Source: Oscillospiraceae bacterium (GTDB taxonomy: Bacteria; Bacillota; Clostridia; Oscillospirales; Ruminococcaceae). Taken from it: a DNA stretch of 32,355 bases. The DNA is taken from assembly GCA_017461565.1 (NCBI GenBank), contig JAFTXQ010000017.1, positions 1-32,355 on the forward strand, given 5' to 3'. Made by a program: the position numbers and the translations under genes. Positions 1 to 8,305 of this stretch are shown piece by piece; position 1 is the stretch's first letter, and every line of letters starts with the position of its first letter. Below the pieces are notes generated by a model. That model did no database searches and was not told the DNA's origin. It saw only the letters and a program-made list of their open reading frames with translations.

Positions 1-5
1 TAATA

Positions 6-19
6 AAAGCGGCCGCTTT
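6..19. repeat. 14-bp perfect palindrome at the left edge
   Basis: AAAGCGGCCGCTTT is a perfect 14-bp palindrome 32 bp before the first gene. It could be the tip of a terminator of an upstream gene outside the window, or an operator of the mobile element. The flanks are cut by the window edge, so its role cannot be decided. Confidence 0.3.
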
Positions 20-51
20 CAATTAAATTCACCACACATGGAGGTACACAC

Positions 52-2853
52 ATGAAGGAAAATTATATCGATGGCACGAACCCATTCGTTCCTATCAACC
101 CAAGCGCCCAATCGGAAAACGAGAACAAAAACACTCCCGTAAAACAAAATTCACAGGCCGTAGCCAATCCCGATTGCTCTGCGCCACAACAAAATTTCGG
201 GTTTGTGCCACTGGTAATGGGTACTCAGATCCGGAAAAACTTCAGCAACGCCATTGGAAGTGACGATATCTCAACAACAATACTTTCTGACTGTGCAAGG
301 AATGGTATGTGTGAACTGACTATAGATAATATGTATCGTAGCTCCACCGTGCAGACACACTACAATCAATCTTATTTTGCGTCAAACGCCGTTGATGATC
401 AGCATACTGAGTCGCATTCTTCTACGAGAACACTTACAAATGGTATTGTGGAGGTTGAGGGTGCGGTACTGCAAAAGGAAAACGCATCCGATGAAGGTGA
501 ATTTCTGGTCAAGCTTAAGATTATTGATGTTCAACGCAATGAAAAACACATTGAAATCCCTGTTGATGTGCTGAAACACGATACCAAAGCACTGAAAGAG
601 ATACTCATAGATAACGGCGTGATCTTAAAAGCACAAGGCTGTATTGGCAAGATACAGGGTTTCCTGCTTGAGAGCCTTGCAAAGTTCAATGAGAACTATG
701 AAGTCAGGTACAACGGCTATTATACCGATAACGGCAATATTCGCCACATCGCAGAGGACGATATTCTTAGAAATGCGGCTGATTCCAGTGAGATACTTGA
801 GATATTCAGGCTGACCGATGCACAGAATCAGCCCGCACCTTTCATGAATATGATGTTGCTGGGAATTGGCTGTATAGCTTCCGTCAGATCGCTTCTGACA
901 CAGCAGGGGTATACTCAGTTCCCGCTTGTTGTACTGTCACCTTCAAATGCTGAGAAAGCTGTAATTGAGCTAATCCGAATTTTTTGCGACAACAATAAGC
1001 CAATCAGACTGAGAAAGGGATTTGAAGATGAATTAAAGGTGAATTATACAAATAATCCGCTGTTAACAATACCGGATAATAGCAATTCACCTTATATGAA
1101 CAAGAAGCTTATTTCAAGGATGCTTGATTTCACCTCAGAATATGCAGGTGGAGATAGGAGTGTAAATACATTTCCGCTGCTTGTTATGTCCGATCCGACG
1201 ATTGTAAGCGAAAGCATACCCGAGGAACACTTCGTTGTTTTTTCGTATGTAATGACAGGCATTGATAACAGGGCACTGAAAGTGTTCAACTGGTTCAGGG
1301 GGATGTGCATCAGAAATCCCCAATTCCTGGCGTCAGTGATCGAATGCGCAAATAGCTACAAGGAGAATCATCTTGAAGCAAACGGCTGTCCTGACCATTT
1401 GCAGGAGCTGTTTGCACTGCTTCTGGCAATGGCTTATATAGTGCTGAAATGCACGGGTAACGATACTAAGGAGATCCAAAAGATAATCTGGAGCTACTAT
1501 GAGTATCTTACGAACACTGCGGATAACACGGACAATCTTGCTGTGGACATTATAAAGGACTATCTGAATGGTGCAGGAAAGCACTGCCTGATACCTCAGT
1601 ATAATCTTTGTAAAAAGGATGCGTACAGGAGCTGTATAGGCTACAACGACAAGGAGGTGATGCTTTCACCTCCCGCTATGCAGTCACTGGCAGCGGCAAA
1701 CAATATGTCTCAGACAGAACTGGCAAAGCAGCTGAAAGCGGCAGGCGCTCTGGACTGCAGTGACAAGTATCAGAAAAACATCAGGGTATCTGACGGTACT
1801 TCAAGGCTTTATGCTATACCACTCGACAGCCTGTATGATATAGGGCAGGTCCGCATTCAGCCTGATGAGTTCGAAGCTGATGCGCCTGCACTTATGGTGA
1901 AGTTAGGTATATGCGATGGCAATCAGATATACTATGCACTTAATGATCTGATAGGAACTGACAGTCCGCATATTCTGGTGACAGGACCTTCCGGCTCGGG
2001 AAAATCTTATTTTCTGAGGAGGTTTGCCAAGGCTGCCGCAGAACAAGGGGTTACCGTTATCAGCTTTGGAACTGACAGCGCATGTCTTGAATTTGATGAG
2101 GGGGAACGTATTATGCTGACCACACAGGATTTTGACGAAACGATCATTACATTCCGCACTGTCCTTGAGCCATTGCAGATATACGAGGACTGGACCGAGG
2201 CCGAAATCGAGCTAATAGGCATACTGGCTAACGAACAAGCCACATTTGACAGCGTGGAACAGTGCATAGAAGTCTGCAAATCGCTGTATTCCAACGAGCC
2301 TAACGGAATGCGGATACTGGCACGTATTGAAACTAATTTTTGCTTCGGAGTTTACAACAGCGGATTCAACTGGCAGAAGCTGTGCAGACCAGGGGCGTTA
2401 ACTACCGTTGTTTCTTCAGAGAACGATACTGTATTCCTCAACACTGTCCTGAAAAGCTTTTTCGACTACAAATGTTCTATGAGCGAGGTCACGCCATGTC
2501 TGCTCATCATGGACGAGTGTCAGGAGCTTGATCTGCAGCAGAACGCGCCGCTTGTGAAGCTTTTGCTCCGTCAGGGCAGAAAGTATGGAATAATCGCTGT
2601 TCTGGCAACACAGTATCTGACAGCCGATAACGGCAAAAACATCGACAAAGCTATAAAGCAGTGCGAAACGATAATCGCTTTCAAACCAGGCGATGATGTT
2701 GAACTTGTAAAGCTGCTGAAGTACAATGTCAAAGACGAGCGTGCGAGAAAAGCTATTTCAGACATCGGCAGATATTCTTGTATCACTAAAGGTTGGTTAG
2801 CAACTGACAGGTGCAGGATAGATTATCCGCTGATACTGGACATCCCTGAATAA
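52..2853 (+). CDS. Mobile-element ATPase with a HerA/FtsK-like C-terminal domain
   Basis: This 933-aa protein is a P-loop ATPase of the kind carried by integrative elements; the exact role (DNA translocation, replication or transfer) is not known. Residues 1-130 are polar, Asn/Gln/Ser-rich and probably disordered. Residues about 590-933 form an ATPase domain with Walker A GPSGSGKS (645-652), Walker B LLIMDE (817-822) and a LATQ sensor-like motif near 851, as in HerA/FtsK/VirB4-type motors. The middle (about 200-595) resembles the layout of DUF927-type helicases: FPLVVLSPSNAEKA (290-303) sits where a P-loop would be but lacks the GK(S/T), and a winged-helix-like stretch follows (about 520-595). 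That reading is inference. The start is supported by TGGAGGT 7 bp upstream. A serine recombinase follows on the same strand, which supports a mobile-element origin. Confidence 0.8.
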   Translation: MKENYIDGTNPFVPINPSAQSENENKNTPVKQNSQAVANPDCSAPQQNFGFVPLVMGTQIRKNFSNAIGSDDISTTILSDCARNGMCELTIDNMYRSSTVQTHYNQSYFASNAVDDQHTESHSSTRTLTNGIVEVEGAVLQKENASDEGEFLVKLKIIDVQRNEKHIEIPVDVLKHDTKALKEILIDNGVILKAQGCIGKIQGFLLESLAKFNENYEVRYNGYYTDNGNIRHIAEDDILRNAADSSEILEIFRLTDAQNQPAPFMNMMLLGIGCIASVRSLLTQQGYTQFPLVVLSPSNAEKAVIELIRIFCDNNKPIRLRKGFEDELKVNYTNNPLLTIPDNSNSPYMNKKLISRMLDFTSEYAGGDRSVNTFPLLVMSDPTIVSESIPEEHFVVFSYVMTGIDNRALKVFNWFRGMCIRNPQFLASVIECANSYKENHLEANGCPDHLQELFALLLAMAYIVLKCTGNDTKEIQKIIWSYYEYLTNTADNTDNLAVDIIKDYLNGAGKHCLIPQYNLCKKDAYRSCIGYNDKEVMLSPPAMQSLAAANNMSQTELAKQLKAAGALDCSDKYQKNIRVSDGTSRLYAIPLDSLYDIGQVRIQPDEFEADAPALMVKLGICDGNQIYYALNDLIGTDSPHILVTGPSGSGKSYFLRRFAKAAAEQGVTVISFGTDSACLEFDEGERIMLTTQDFDETIITFRTVLEPLQIYEDWTEAEIELIGILANEQATFDSVEQCIEVCKSLYSNEPNGMRILARIETNFCFGVYNSGFNWQKLCRPGALTTVVSSENDTVFLNTVLKSFFDYKCSMSEVTPCLLIMDECQELDLQQNAPLVKLLLRQGRKYGIIAVLATQYLTADNGKNIDKAIKQCETIIAFKPGDDVELVKLLKYNVKDERARKAISDIGRYSCITKGWLATDRCRIDYPLILDIPE

Positions 2854-2854
2854 T

Positions 2855-2867
2855 TGATGATATATAG
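2855..2867 (+). repeat. Direct repeat copy 1, TGATGATATATAG
   Basis: This 13-bp sequence begins just after the ATPase stop codon and recurs identically at 4732-4744, at the recombinase stop codon. The two copies bracket the small ORF plus recombinase. It is AT-rich, so chance is possible. Confidence 0.35.
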
Positions 2868-2905
2868 GTGCTGCTCAATTATATATTATACTACTGAGCG
2901 GCACC
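2867..2905 (+). other. Stem-loop upstream of the recombinase cassette
   Basis: GGTGCTGCTCA (2867-2877) pairs with TGAGCGGCACC (2895-2905), giving 11 bp with one G-T wobble and a 17-nt AT-rich loop. No T-run follows on +, so it is a weak terminator at best. It may instead separate expression of the ATPase from the recombinase or act as a protein-binding site. Confidence 0.5.
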
Positions 2906-2933
2906 AAATTCAAGTATGTAAGGAGGAAACAAC

Positions 2934-3089
2934 ATGGCTAAAACAACAAGAACAATGGAATGCACTGCTGCACAGGCAAGCGATAACATTCCCGAAGAAA
3001 TTGTAATAATCACCTTGTTTCAGTGCATTGATCTGGTACGGGAGGAGGTGACGGCTAATGGCGGAGGAAATGACGAAACCGCTGATTGA
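2934..3089 (+). CDS. Small 51-aa ORF translationally coupled to the recombinase
   Basis: ATG at 2934 is preceded by AAGGAGGAA at ideal spacing and opens a 51-codon frame (starting MAKTTRTMEC, ending NGGGNDETAD). Its last 32 bases overlap the recombinase start in another frame, so the recombinase ribosome-binding site lies inside this ORF. That arrangement suggests translational coupling. No domain was recognised. The strong ribosome-binding site and the overlap argue for a real gene, perhaps a recombinase accessory or directionality protein, but that role is a guess. Confidence 0.6.
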   Translation: MAKTTRTMECTAAQASDNIPEEIVIITLFQCIDLVREEVTANGGGNDETAD

Positions 3090-4734
3090 TGCCGTTGCCT
3101 ACGCACGCTTCTCCTCAAACCATCAGCGAGATGAGAGCATTGACGCTCAGTTGAGGGATATCCGCAGTTTCGCCAAAAGCAACGGCATAAGAATAATAGC
3201 CGAGTATGCCGATAAAGCCTTTTCCGCACGATCAGACCAACGCCCTGATTTCCAGCGTATGATAAAGGACGCAAAGGAGCATAAGTTCCAGGTGGTCATC
3301 GTACATAAGCTGGACAGGTTTTCCCGTGACAGATATGACTCGGCTTTCTACAAGCGTGAGCTGAAAAAGCATGGGGTGAAGATACTGTCAGTTACTGAGA
3401 AACTGGATGACAGTCCTGAAAGCGTTATGCTGGAATCAGTGATTGAGGGAGTAGCGGAGTATTACTCCAAAAACCTCGGTCGTGAGACTATGAAGGGTCT
3501 CAAGGAGAATGCCTATAACGGCAAGCACACAGGCGGACTTGCTCCGCTGGGATATCGTGTGGATCCTGTCACAAAACGCGTGGAGATCGATCCCAACGAG
3601 GCAGGCGCGGTGCAGATGATATTCGAGATGGCGGCAAGCGGCGCTCATTATCCCGAGATAGTGGACAAGCTCAACGCCAAAGGCTACCGCACCAAAACAG
3701 GCAGAGAATTCAGCAGCTCGGGACTGCATGAGATCCTCAAAAATCAGAAGTATATCGGAATCTGCGTATACAATAAGCGTGTATCGCAGGACGTCTGCAA
3801 CAGCAGCCGCAGATTCAAGGACGAAAGCGAGTGGATAGTCCGCACGGATGTGTTTCCTCCGCTGGTGGACGAGGAGGTATTCAATCTTGTTCAGGAACGC
3901 CTGAGAAAGCGTCAGGTAAGCGGACAGGCTCATCCGAAGGAGGTGTATCTGCTCAGCGGCAAGATACGCTGCGGAATATGCGGCACAGCCTACTGCGGTG
4001 AGCGCAAAAGGAGTGGGAAAGGGATAATTTCTCATTCCTACTTCTGCAACAGCCGCAACAGAGGTCATGGAAGCAGCTGCGGAAATCCCTCAATAAGCAG
4101 GTCGCTTATCGAGAGTTATGTGCTGGAGAGGCTTTCGGAATATGTTTTCTCGGACAGCCTTATCCCTGATATCGTAGGGAGCTACAACCGTTATCTGAGA
4201 GAGCAGAACGGCACAGCCATGCAGAGGCTCGACGAGCTTGCCAAAGAAAACAGCTCATTGCAGAGCAAGATAAACTCCACCATTGAGCTGCTTATCGAAA
4301 CCAAGTCAGCGGCTCTCAAGGATAAGCTTGCATTGCTTGAAGCGAGGCAATCTGCTGTTCAGGCAGAGATCACCGAACTTAACTCGGGCAACATCGACAG
4401 AGCAGTTACCGAGGAGCAGCTGAAAGCGGCATTCTGCGAGATACGGGAATGTCTTACCAACGGCACTCTGCACAATGTCAAGCGTCTGATAGATGCGTAT
4501 GTGCATGAGGTACTGGTGTATCCCGAAAAGGTCGTTGTGGTGTTCAATATGTTCCCACACATCAAATTCCCCAAGATACAAGACGAGGAGAGCCCTGACG
4601 AGGGGCTCTCCTCTGTTGCTTATCCCGAAGTGATGACCGATGAGCTGTGCAGGAAACGCTACGACAGCCCTGATTTTGTGGCAGGCTCCCGTGTGCTTGA
4701 CCGTATAAGAGGTTTGAGCGGGGAGCCGCCGTGA
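3058..4734 (+). CDS. Large serine recombinase (resolvase/invertase family integrase)
   Basis: This 558-aa site-specific recombinase cuts and rejoins DNA through a serine-phosphate link, typically to integrate or excise a mobile element. The resolvase domain (about 12-150) contains YARFSS with nucleophile Ser19 and neighbouring Arg17, plus KLDRFSRD (84-91). The Recombinase domain follows (about 158-285). A zinc ribbon uses C305, C308, C330 and C341, with C313 nearby. A coiled coil spans about 386-443, as expected for large serine integrases. The length is typical and no disruption is seen. The start is fixed by GGAGGAGGTG upstream of ATG. A serine recombinase at this edge marks this as one end of an integrated element. 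Confidence 0.95.
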   Translation: MAEEMTKPLIDAVAYARFSSNHQRDESIDAQLRDIRSFAKSNGIRIIAEYADKAFSARSDQRPDFQRMIKDAKEHKFQVVIVHKLDRFSRDRYDSAFYKRELKKHGVKILSVTEKLDDSPESVMLESVIEGVAEYYSKNLGRETMKGLKENAYNGKHTGGLAPLGYRVDPVTKRVEIDPNEAGAVQMIFEMAASGAHYPEIVDKLNAKGYRTKTGREFSSSGLHEILKNQKYIGICVYNKRVSQDVCNSSRRFKDESEWIVRTDVFPPLVDEEVFNLVQERLRKRQVSGQAHPKEVYLLSGKIRCGICGTAYCGERKRSGKGIISHSYFCNSRNRGHGSSCGNPSISRSLIESYVLERLSEYVFSDSLIPDIVGSYNRYLREQNGTAMQRLDELAKENSSLQSKINSTIELLIETKSAALKDKLALLEARQSAVQAEITELNSGNIDRAVTEEQLKAAFCEIRECLTNGTLHNVKRLIDAYVHEVLVYPEKVVVVFNMFPHIKFPKIQDEESPDEGLSSVAYPEVMTDELCRKRYDSPDFVAGSRVLDRIRGLSGEPP

Positions 4735-4744
4735 TGATATATAG
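4732..4744 (+). repeat. Direct repeat copy 2, TGATGATATATAG
   Basis: Identical to 2855-2867. It starts at the recombinase TGA stop codon. The pair could mark a cassette insertion or duplication, or may be chance in AT-rich DNA. Confidence 0.35.
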
Positions 4745-4805
4745 TTGTGTTTATCTCAAGGATATGTGATAGTTCAGATGTTCTTGAAAGGTAACAATGG
4801 ATAAA

Positions 4806-4834
4806 TTAAGCCGTGATCGTTTATCACGGCTTAA
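4806..4834. terminator. 12-bp perfect hairpin downstream of the recombinase
   Basis: TTAAGCCGTGAT (4806-4817) and ATCACGGCTTAA (4823-4834) form a perfect 12-bp stem with a 5-nt loop. It lies about 70 bp after the recombinase stop. The T-tract is poor on both strands, so it is either a weak terminator or a structural/att-like sequence of the element end. Confidence 0.5.
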
Positions 4835-4838
4835 AATA

Positions 4839-5024
4839 TCACCCATTAACTATGTTTTCTTTTTCAAAAAGTCTACCTACTATAAAAATAGCAAGAGAAG
4901 AAAAAATAATATTTACAATGCAGGTTACTGCTACAAACTCAGGTGAGTAATCACAGGCTACAATATCCTGCATTAATACCATTGTATTCCAAGCGGTATG
5001 CAGGCATTTATCATATCTAAACCG
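4839..5024 (-). pseudogene. Relic: C-terminal fragment of a membrane protein, ABC-2 permease-like
   Basis: The - strand stays open for 61 codons, ending at a TGA (4839-4841), with no start codon at its head. The reading holds a hydrophobic segment (IVNIIFSSLAIFIVGRLF) followed by a short charged tail (EKENIVNG). This is the usual ending of ABC-2 type permeases, a last transmembrane helix then a short cytosolic tail. The frame is cut upstream by a stop at 5025-5027. I read it as the 3' remnant of a lost gene, possibly disrupted when the element inserted or decayed. The family assignment is tentative. Confidence 0.4.
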
Positions 5025-5074
5025 TCAACTACCTCACCAAAACTCTCTAAGCAATTGTGGTTATGACAATGACG
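4973..5074 (-). pseudogene. Relic: cyclophilin-like fragment
   Basis: A second - frame, overlapping the permease-like relic, contains CLESFGEVVDGLDMINAC at about 5001-5056. FGEVV-DGLD-hydrophobic is the conserved segment near the C-terminus of cyclophilin-type peptidyl-prolyl isomerases. The normal C-terminal strand is missing and the frame stops soon after. Adjoining fragments in different frames indicate a decayed region. The match covers only about 15 residues. Confidence 0.3.
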
Positions 5075-5314
5075 TCAGCAGTAGTAATTAGCCATACCGA
5101 TATTTCTTTGTATAAAGTACGATGAGCAGGTTGAGGAAAAACGACAGTACAGGATCTGCTTTGTACTTTTATCATCAGGTTTTAGGATTCTGTTTGCTAA
5201 GAATAATTATTCCCCACTTCATCGCTGTGTTTTCTCCGTTTTATTCTTGGCATTCATATATGCATTTGCGTACAGTTTCGCAATAACCTTAATGGTTTTC
5301 TCGCATGTACGCTA
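5025..5314. other. Intergenic stretch without a supported gene
   Basis: Apart from the cyclophilin-like relic at its left end, I see no gene here. An 86-codon + frame lies between stops at about 5092 and 5350, but it has no usable start codon or ribosome-binding site and no recognisable motif. The AT-rich content and gene fragments fit an insertion scar between the mobile element and the housekeeping operon. Confidence 0.4.
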
Positions 5315-5356
5315 TAAAAAATCCTCCTATGGTATTTCCATCATACCATAGGAGGG
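5315..5356 (-). terminator. Rho-independent terminator of the glnA-gatB operon
   Basis: CCTCCTATGGTAT (5323-5335) and ATACCATAGGAGG (5343-5355) form a perfect 13-bp stem with a 7-nt loop. In the - direction it is followed by ATTTTTTATAG, a good T-tract. It lies about 55 bp past the gatB stop and closes the leftward operon. The + side has only a weak T-run (GCGTTTT). Confidence 0.9.
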
Positions 5357-5408
5357 CGTTTTATCTTATCGGTTCAGTGCACTGCTTCGGGAGTCACTGC
5401 ATTTGAAG

Positions 5409-6833
5409 CTATCTGCGAAGCTTTGCTATCAGCTGCTCCTGAATAGCCTTGGGCGATGCTGCGCCTTTCAGCGCCTTGTTCGCCTGACCCATGAAGAAGC
5501 CGAACACCTTCTGATCTCCGCTTCGATACTGCTCGGAGGCTTTGGGGTTGCTTGCTATTATCTCGTCAATAACTGCAGAAAGCTGCTCGGTGTCCTCCTT
5601 TATCCAGAGCTCCTGCTCGTCTGCAATAGTTTCAGGAGAGCCGCCATGCTGTGCCATTTCGCCCAGTATCAGCTTTGCATTGTTCTGCGAGAGCTTGTCG
5701 GAATAGAGATATTCCACAAGCCTTGCGAAGTCCTTGCCGCTGAATTTGAGCACGTCAAGGTCTATTTCGCCGAGATTTACCCTTCGCATAAACTCGCCTA
5801 CAAGGTAGCTTGCAACGTTTTTAGGACTTTTACAGCCGTCCACAGCCTCGTCAAAAAAGTCGCTGACGCGTTTATCAGAAACGATTATCACAGCGTCGTT
5901 CTCGCTTATCCCGTATGCTGTGCGGTAACGCGCCATGCGCTGCTCAGGCATTTCGGGAAGCGTTGCGCGGATATCTGCAAGCTCCTCCTCGGTGAAGATT
6001 ATCGGCGGAATGTCAGGATCGGGGAAATAACGATAATCGTGCGCATCCTCCTTGGAACGCATGGCGAGCGTTTCCATTGCAGCCTCGTTGAAACGCCGCG
6101 TTTCCTGAACGATCTCGCCGCCGTTGTCCAGCATCTCAGCCTGACGTGCTATCTCTGCTTCGATCGCCTTAGCAATGGCTTTGAGAGAGTTCAGATTTTT
6201 AAGCTCGGTGCGTGTGCCGAGTTGTTCGCTGCCCTCGGGTGCAATGGAGATGTTCACATCACAGCGGATGCTGCCCTGTTCCATCTTGCAATCGCATATA
6301 CCTGCGTACAAAAGCAGCAGCTTTATCTTCTCGAAGAATGCAACAACTTCTTCAGCACTGTGAAAATCAGGCTCTGTTACTATCTCAATAAGCGGTATTC
6401 CGCAACGGTTGTAGTCTGCAAGGGATATTCTGCCCTCGTGGGTCAGCTTGCCTGCGTCCTCCTCAAGGTGGATACGGTTGATTCGGATAGTCTTATCTTC
6501 GTCGTTTACCTTGATATCAACATGACCGTCAAGGCAGACAGGGCGCGGCATCTGCGATATCTGATACGCCTTGGGCAGGTCGGGATAGAAATAGTTTTTC
6601 CTGTCCCATTTTGTAAAACGGCTGATATCGCAGTTCATAACATAGCCTGCTTTTATAATGTACTCGACAGCGCGGCGGTTAAGCACAGGTAGCGTTCCCG
6701 GAAGTCCACTGCATACAGGGCAGCAGCGTGTATTAGGCTCACCGCCAAATTCGGCCGAACAAGAGCAGAACACCTTTGATTTTGTAAGCAGCTCCGCGTG
6801 TATCTCAAGTCCCATTGTAGGATAATATCTCAT
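5409..6833 (-). CDS. gatB: Aspartyl/glutamyl-tRNA(Asn/Gln) amidotransferase subunit B
   Basis: GatB is the tRNA-binding kinase/transamidase subunit of GatCAB. The complex converts misacylated Glu-tRNA(Gln), and often Asp-tRNA(Asn), to the correct aminoacyl-tRNA using glutamine-derived ammonia. The 474-aa length is normal. The N-terminus MRYYPTMGLEIHAELLTKSK is characteristic, and Cys23, Cys25, Cys38 and Cys41 form the bacterial GatB zinc site. The tail helical domain (GQANKALKGAASPKAI) is the GatB/YqeY tRNA-binding region. TAAGGAGGTG before the ATG overlaps the gatA stop codon, so gatA and gatB are probably translationally coupled. It is the last gene of the leftward operon. Confidence 0.98.
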   Translation of the reverse strand: MRYYPTMGLEIHAELLTKSKVFCSCSAEFGGEPNTRCCPVCSGLPGTLPVLNRRAVEYIIKAGYVMNCDISRFTKWDRKNYFYPDLPKAYQISQMPRPVCLDGHVDIKVNDEDKTIRINRIHLEEDAGKLTHEGRISLADYNRCGIPLIEIVTEPDFHSAEEVVAFFEKIKLLLLYAGICDCKMEQGSIRCDVNISIAPEGSEQLGTRTELKNLNSLKAIAKAIEAEIARQAEMLDNGGEIVQETRRFNEAAMETLAMRSKEDAHDYRYFPDPDIPPIIFTEEELADIRATLPEMPEQRMARYRTAYGISENDAVIIVSDKRVSDFFDEAVDGCKSPKNVASYLVGEFMRRVNLGEIDLDVLKFSGKDFARLVEYLYSDKLSQNNAKLILGEMAQHGGSPETIADEQELWIKEDTEQLSAVIDEIIASNPKASEQYRSGDQKVFGFFMGQANKALKGAASPKAIQEQLIAKLRR

Positions 6834-6845
6834 AGCTGCACCTCC

Positions 6846-8294
6846 TTAAAGCTTTGGAAGGACGGGCGTAAATTCACGCTCGAATGCGTCCGCAAGCTGA
6901 AGTATCGTAGTCTCGTCAAAGCGCTTTCCGACAAGCGACATACCGATAGGCATACCTGCCTTGTCATAGCCGCAGGTGGTGTTTATCGCCGGAAGTCCTG
7001 CGATATTTACTGTGACCGTGCAGATATCGGCAAGGTACATCTTCACAGGGTCGTTATCCTGAGCGCCTATCTTATAAGCTACAGTCGGTGCTGTCGGTGT
7101 GAGAATTACATCGGCAGTATCGTAAAGCTCGTTGTATTCTTTGATTATCTCCTGCTTTAAAGCAAGCGCTTTCTTGTAATATGCATCGTAATAGCCGCTG
7201 GAAAGGGCATAGTTTCCGAGAAGTATACGGCGCTTTACCTCCTCGCCGAAGCCCTTGGTGCGGCTATCGCGGATAAGCTCTTCAAAGGTCGCACCCTCTC
7301 CCCTGTATCCGTATTTGATGCCGTCAAAGCGGGAGAGATTTGAAGCAGCCTCGGCACAGGCAATGAGATAATACGCAGGAATCGCGTATTTCAGCGACGG
7401 CATGGAGCATTCAACAAGCTTTGCGCCCTTTGCTTCAAGCGACCTTGCCGCTTCCAGTACAGCCTCACGCACCTCGTTGTCTACCTCGTCTGCAAAGAAC
7501 TCCTTTGGCATAGCTATTTTCATGCCGTTTATAGGCTGACCGAGCCTTTCAGTGAAATCGGGTACTGCTACTCTTGAGCTGGTTGCATCATGCTCGTCAT
7601 GAGAGCAGAGCGTGTTCAGCAGTATTGCGCAGTCCTCCGCGCTGTTTGCTATAGGTCCTATCTGATCAAGCGAGCTTGCAAATGCAACAAGTCCGTAACG
7701 CGATACTCTGCCGTATGTTGGTTTTATTCCCGTTACTCCGCAGAAAGCCGCAGGCTGTCTTATTGAACCGCCTGTATCCGAGCCTAATGCGCACGGTGCG
7801 AGCGAGGCTGCAACAGCGGCTGCACTGCCGCCCGAGGAGCCGCCCGGTACACGCTCAAGGTTATAGGGATTACGAGTTTTTGCAAATGCCGAAGTCTGGT
7901 TTGAGCCGCCCATGGCGAACTCGTCCATACTGGTCTTTCCAAGCAGTACATAGCCCTCACGCTTCAGATTTTCTATAACCGTTGCGTCATACGGCGGAAC
8001 GAAATTCTCCAGCATTCTGCTTGAACAGGTGGTCTTAACGCCGTCTGTGCAGATGTTATCCTTGACGGCTATCGGTATTCCTGTAAGCTCTGTCCCTTTG
8101 CCGCTGTCTATAAGCTTCTGCGCCTCGGCAGCCATTTCAAATGCCTTTTCCTTTGTAACTGTGATGTAGGACTGAAGCCTTCCGTCAACAGCCTCGATGC
8201 GGCTGAAATACTCGCTGCAAAGCTCTGTAGCGCTTATATGCTTTGTGTCAAGCGCTTTTCTGAGGTCGCGTATTCTTGTTCTTCTGATATCCAT
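6846..8294 (-). CDS. gatA: Aspartyl/glutamyl-tRNA amidotransferase subunit A
   Basis: GatA is the amidase-signature subunit that hydrolyses glutamine and channels ammonia to GatB. The 482-aa protein has the complete Ser-cisSer-Lys triad: Lys78 in GIPIAVKDN, Ser153 in GGSSGGS and Ser177 in GSDTGGS. The substrate loop GVTGIKPTYGRVSRYGL is also intact. AAGGAGG lies 6 bp before the ATG and begins within the gatC stop region. The gene order gatC-gatA-gatB is the common Firmicute operon. Its location ties tRNA amidation to the supply of glutamine made by glnA in the same operon. Confidence 0.98.
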   Translation of the reverse strand: MDIRRTRIRDLRKALDTKHISATELCSEYFSRIEAVDGRLQSYITVTKEKAFEMAAEAQKLIDSGKGTELTGIPIAVKDNICTDGVKTTCSSRMLENFVPPYDATVIENLKREGYVLLGKTSMDEFAMGGSNQTSAFAKTRNPYNLERVPGGSSGGSAAAVAASLAPCALGSDTGGSIRQPAAFCGVTGIKPTYGRVSRYGLVAFASSLDQIGPIANSAEDCAILLNTLCSHDEHDATSSRVAVPDFTERLGQPINGMKIAMPKEFFADEVDNEVREAVLEAARSLEAKGAKLVECSMPSLKYAIPAYYLIACAEAASNLSRFDGIKYGYRGEGATFEELIRDSRTKGFGEEVKRRILLGNYALSSGYYDAYYKKALALKQEIIKEYNELYDTADVILTPTAPTVAYKIGAQDNDPVKMYLADICTVTVNIAGLPAINTTCGYDKAGMPIGMSLVGKRFDETTILQLADAFEREFTPVLPKL

Positions 8295-8305
8295 ACCGCG
8301 CCTCC

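Noticed and set aside
5092-5351. Open + frame with hydrophobic stretches before the gatB terminator
   Set aside because: No plausible start or ribosome-binding site, and its end runs through the terminator hairpin.
5403-6692. 429-codon open frame on + across gatB
   Set aside because: It is antisense to an intact, well-recognised gatB and shows no family motifs. It is a shadow of the coding bias on the other strand.
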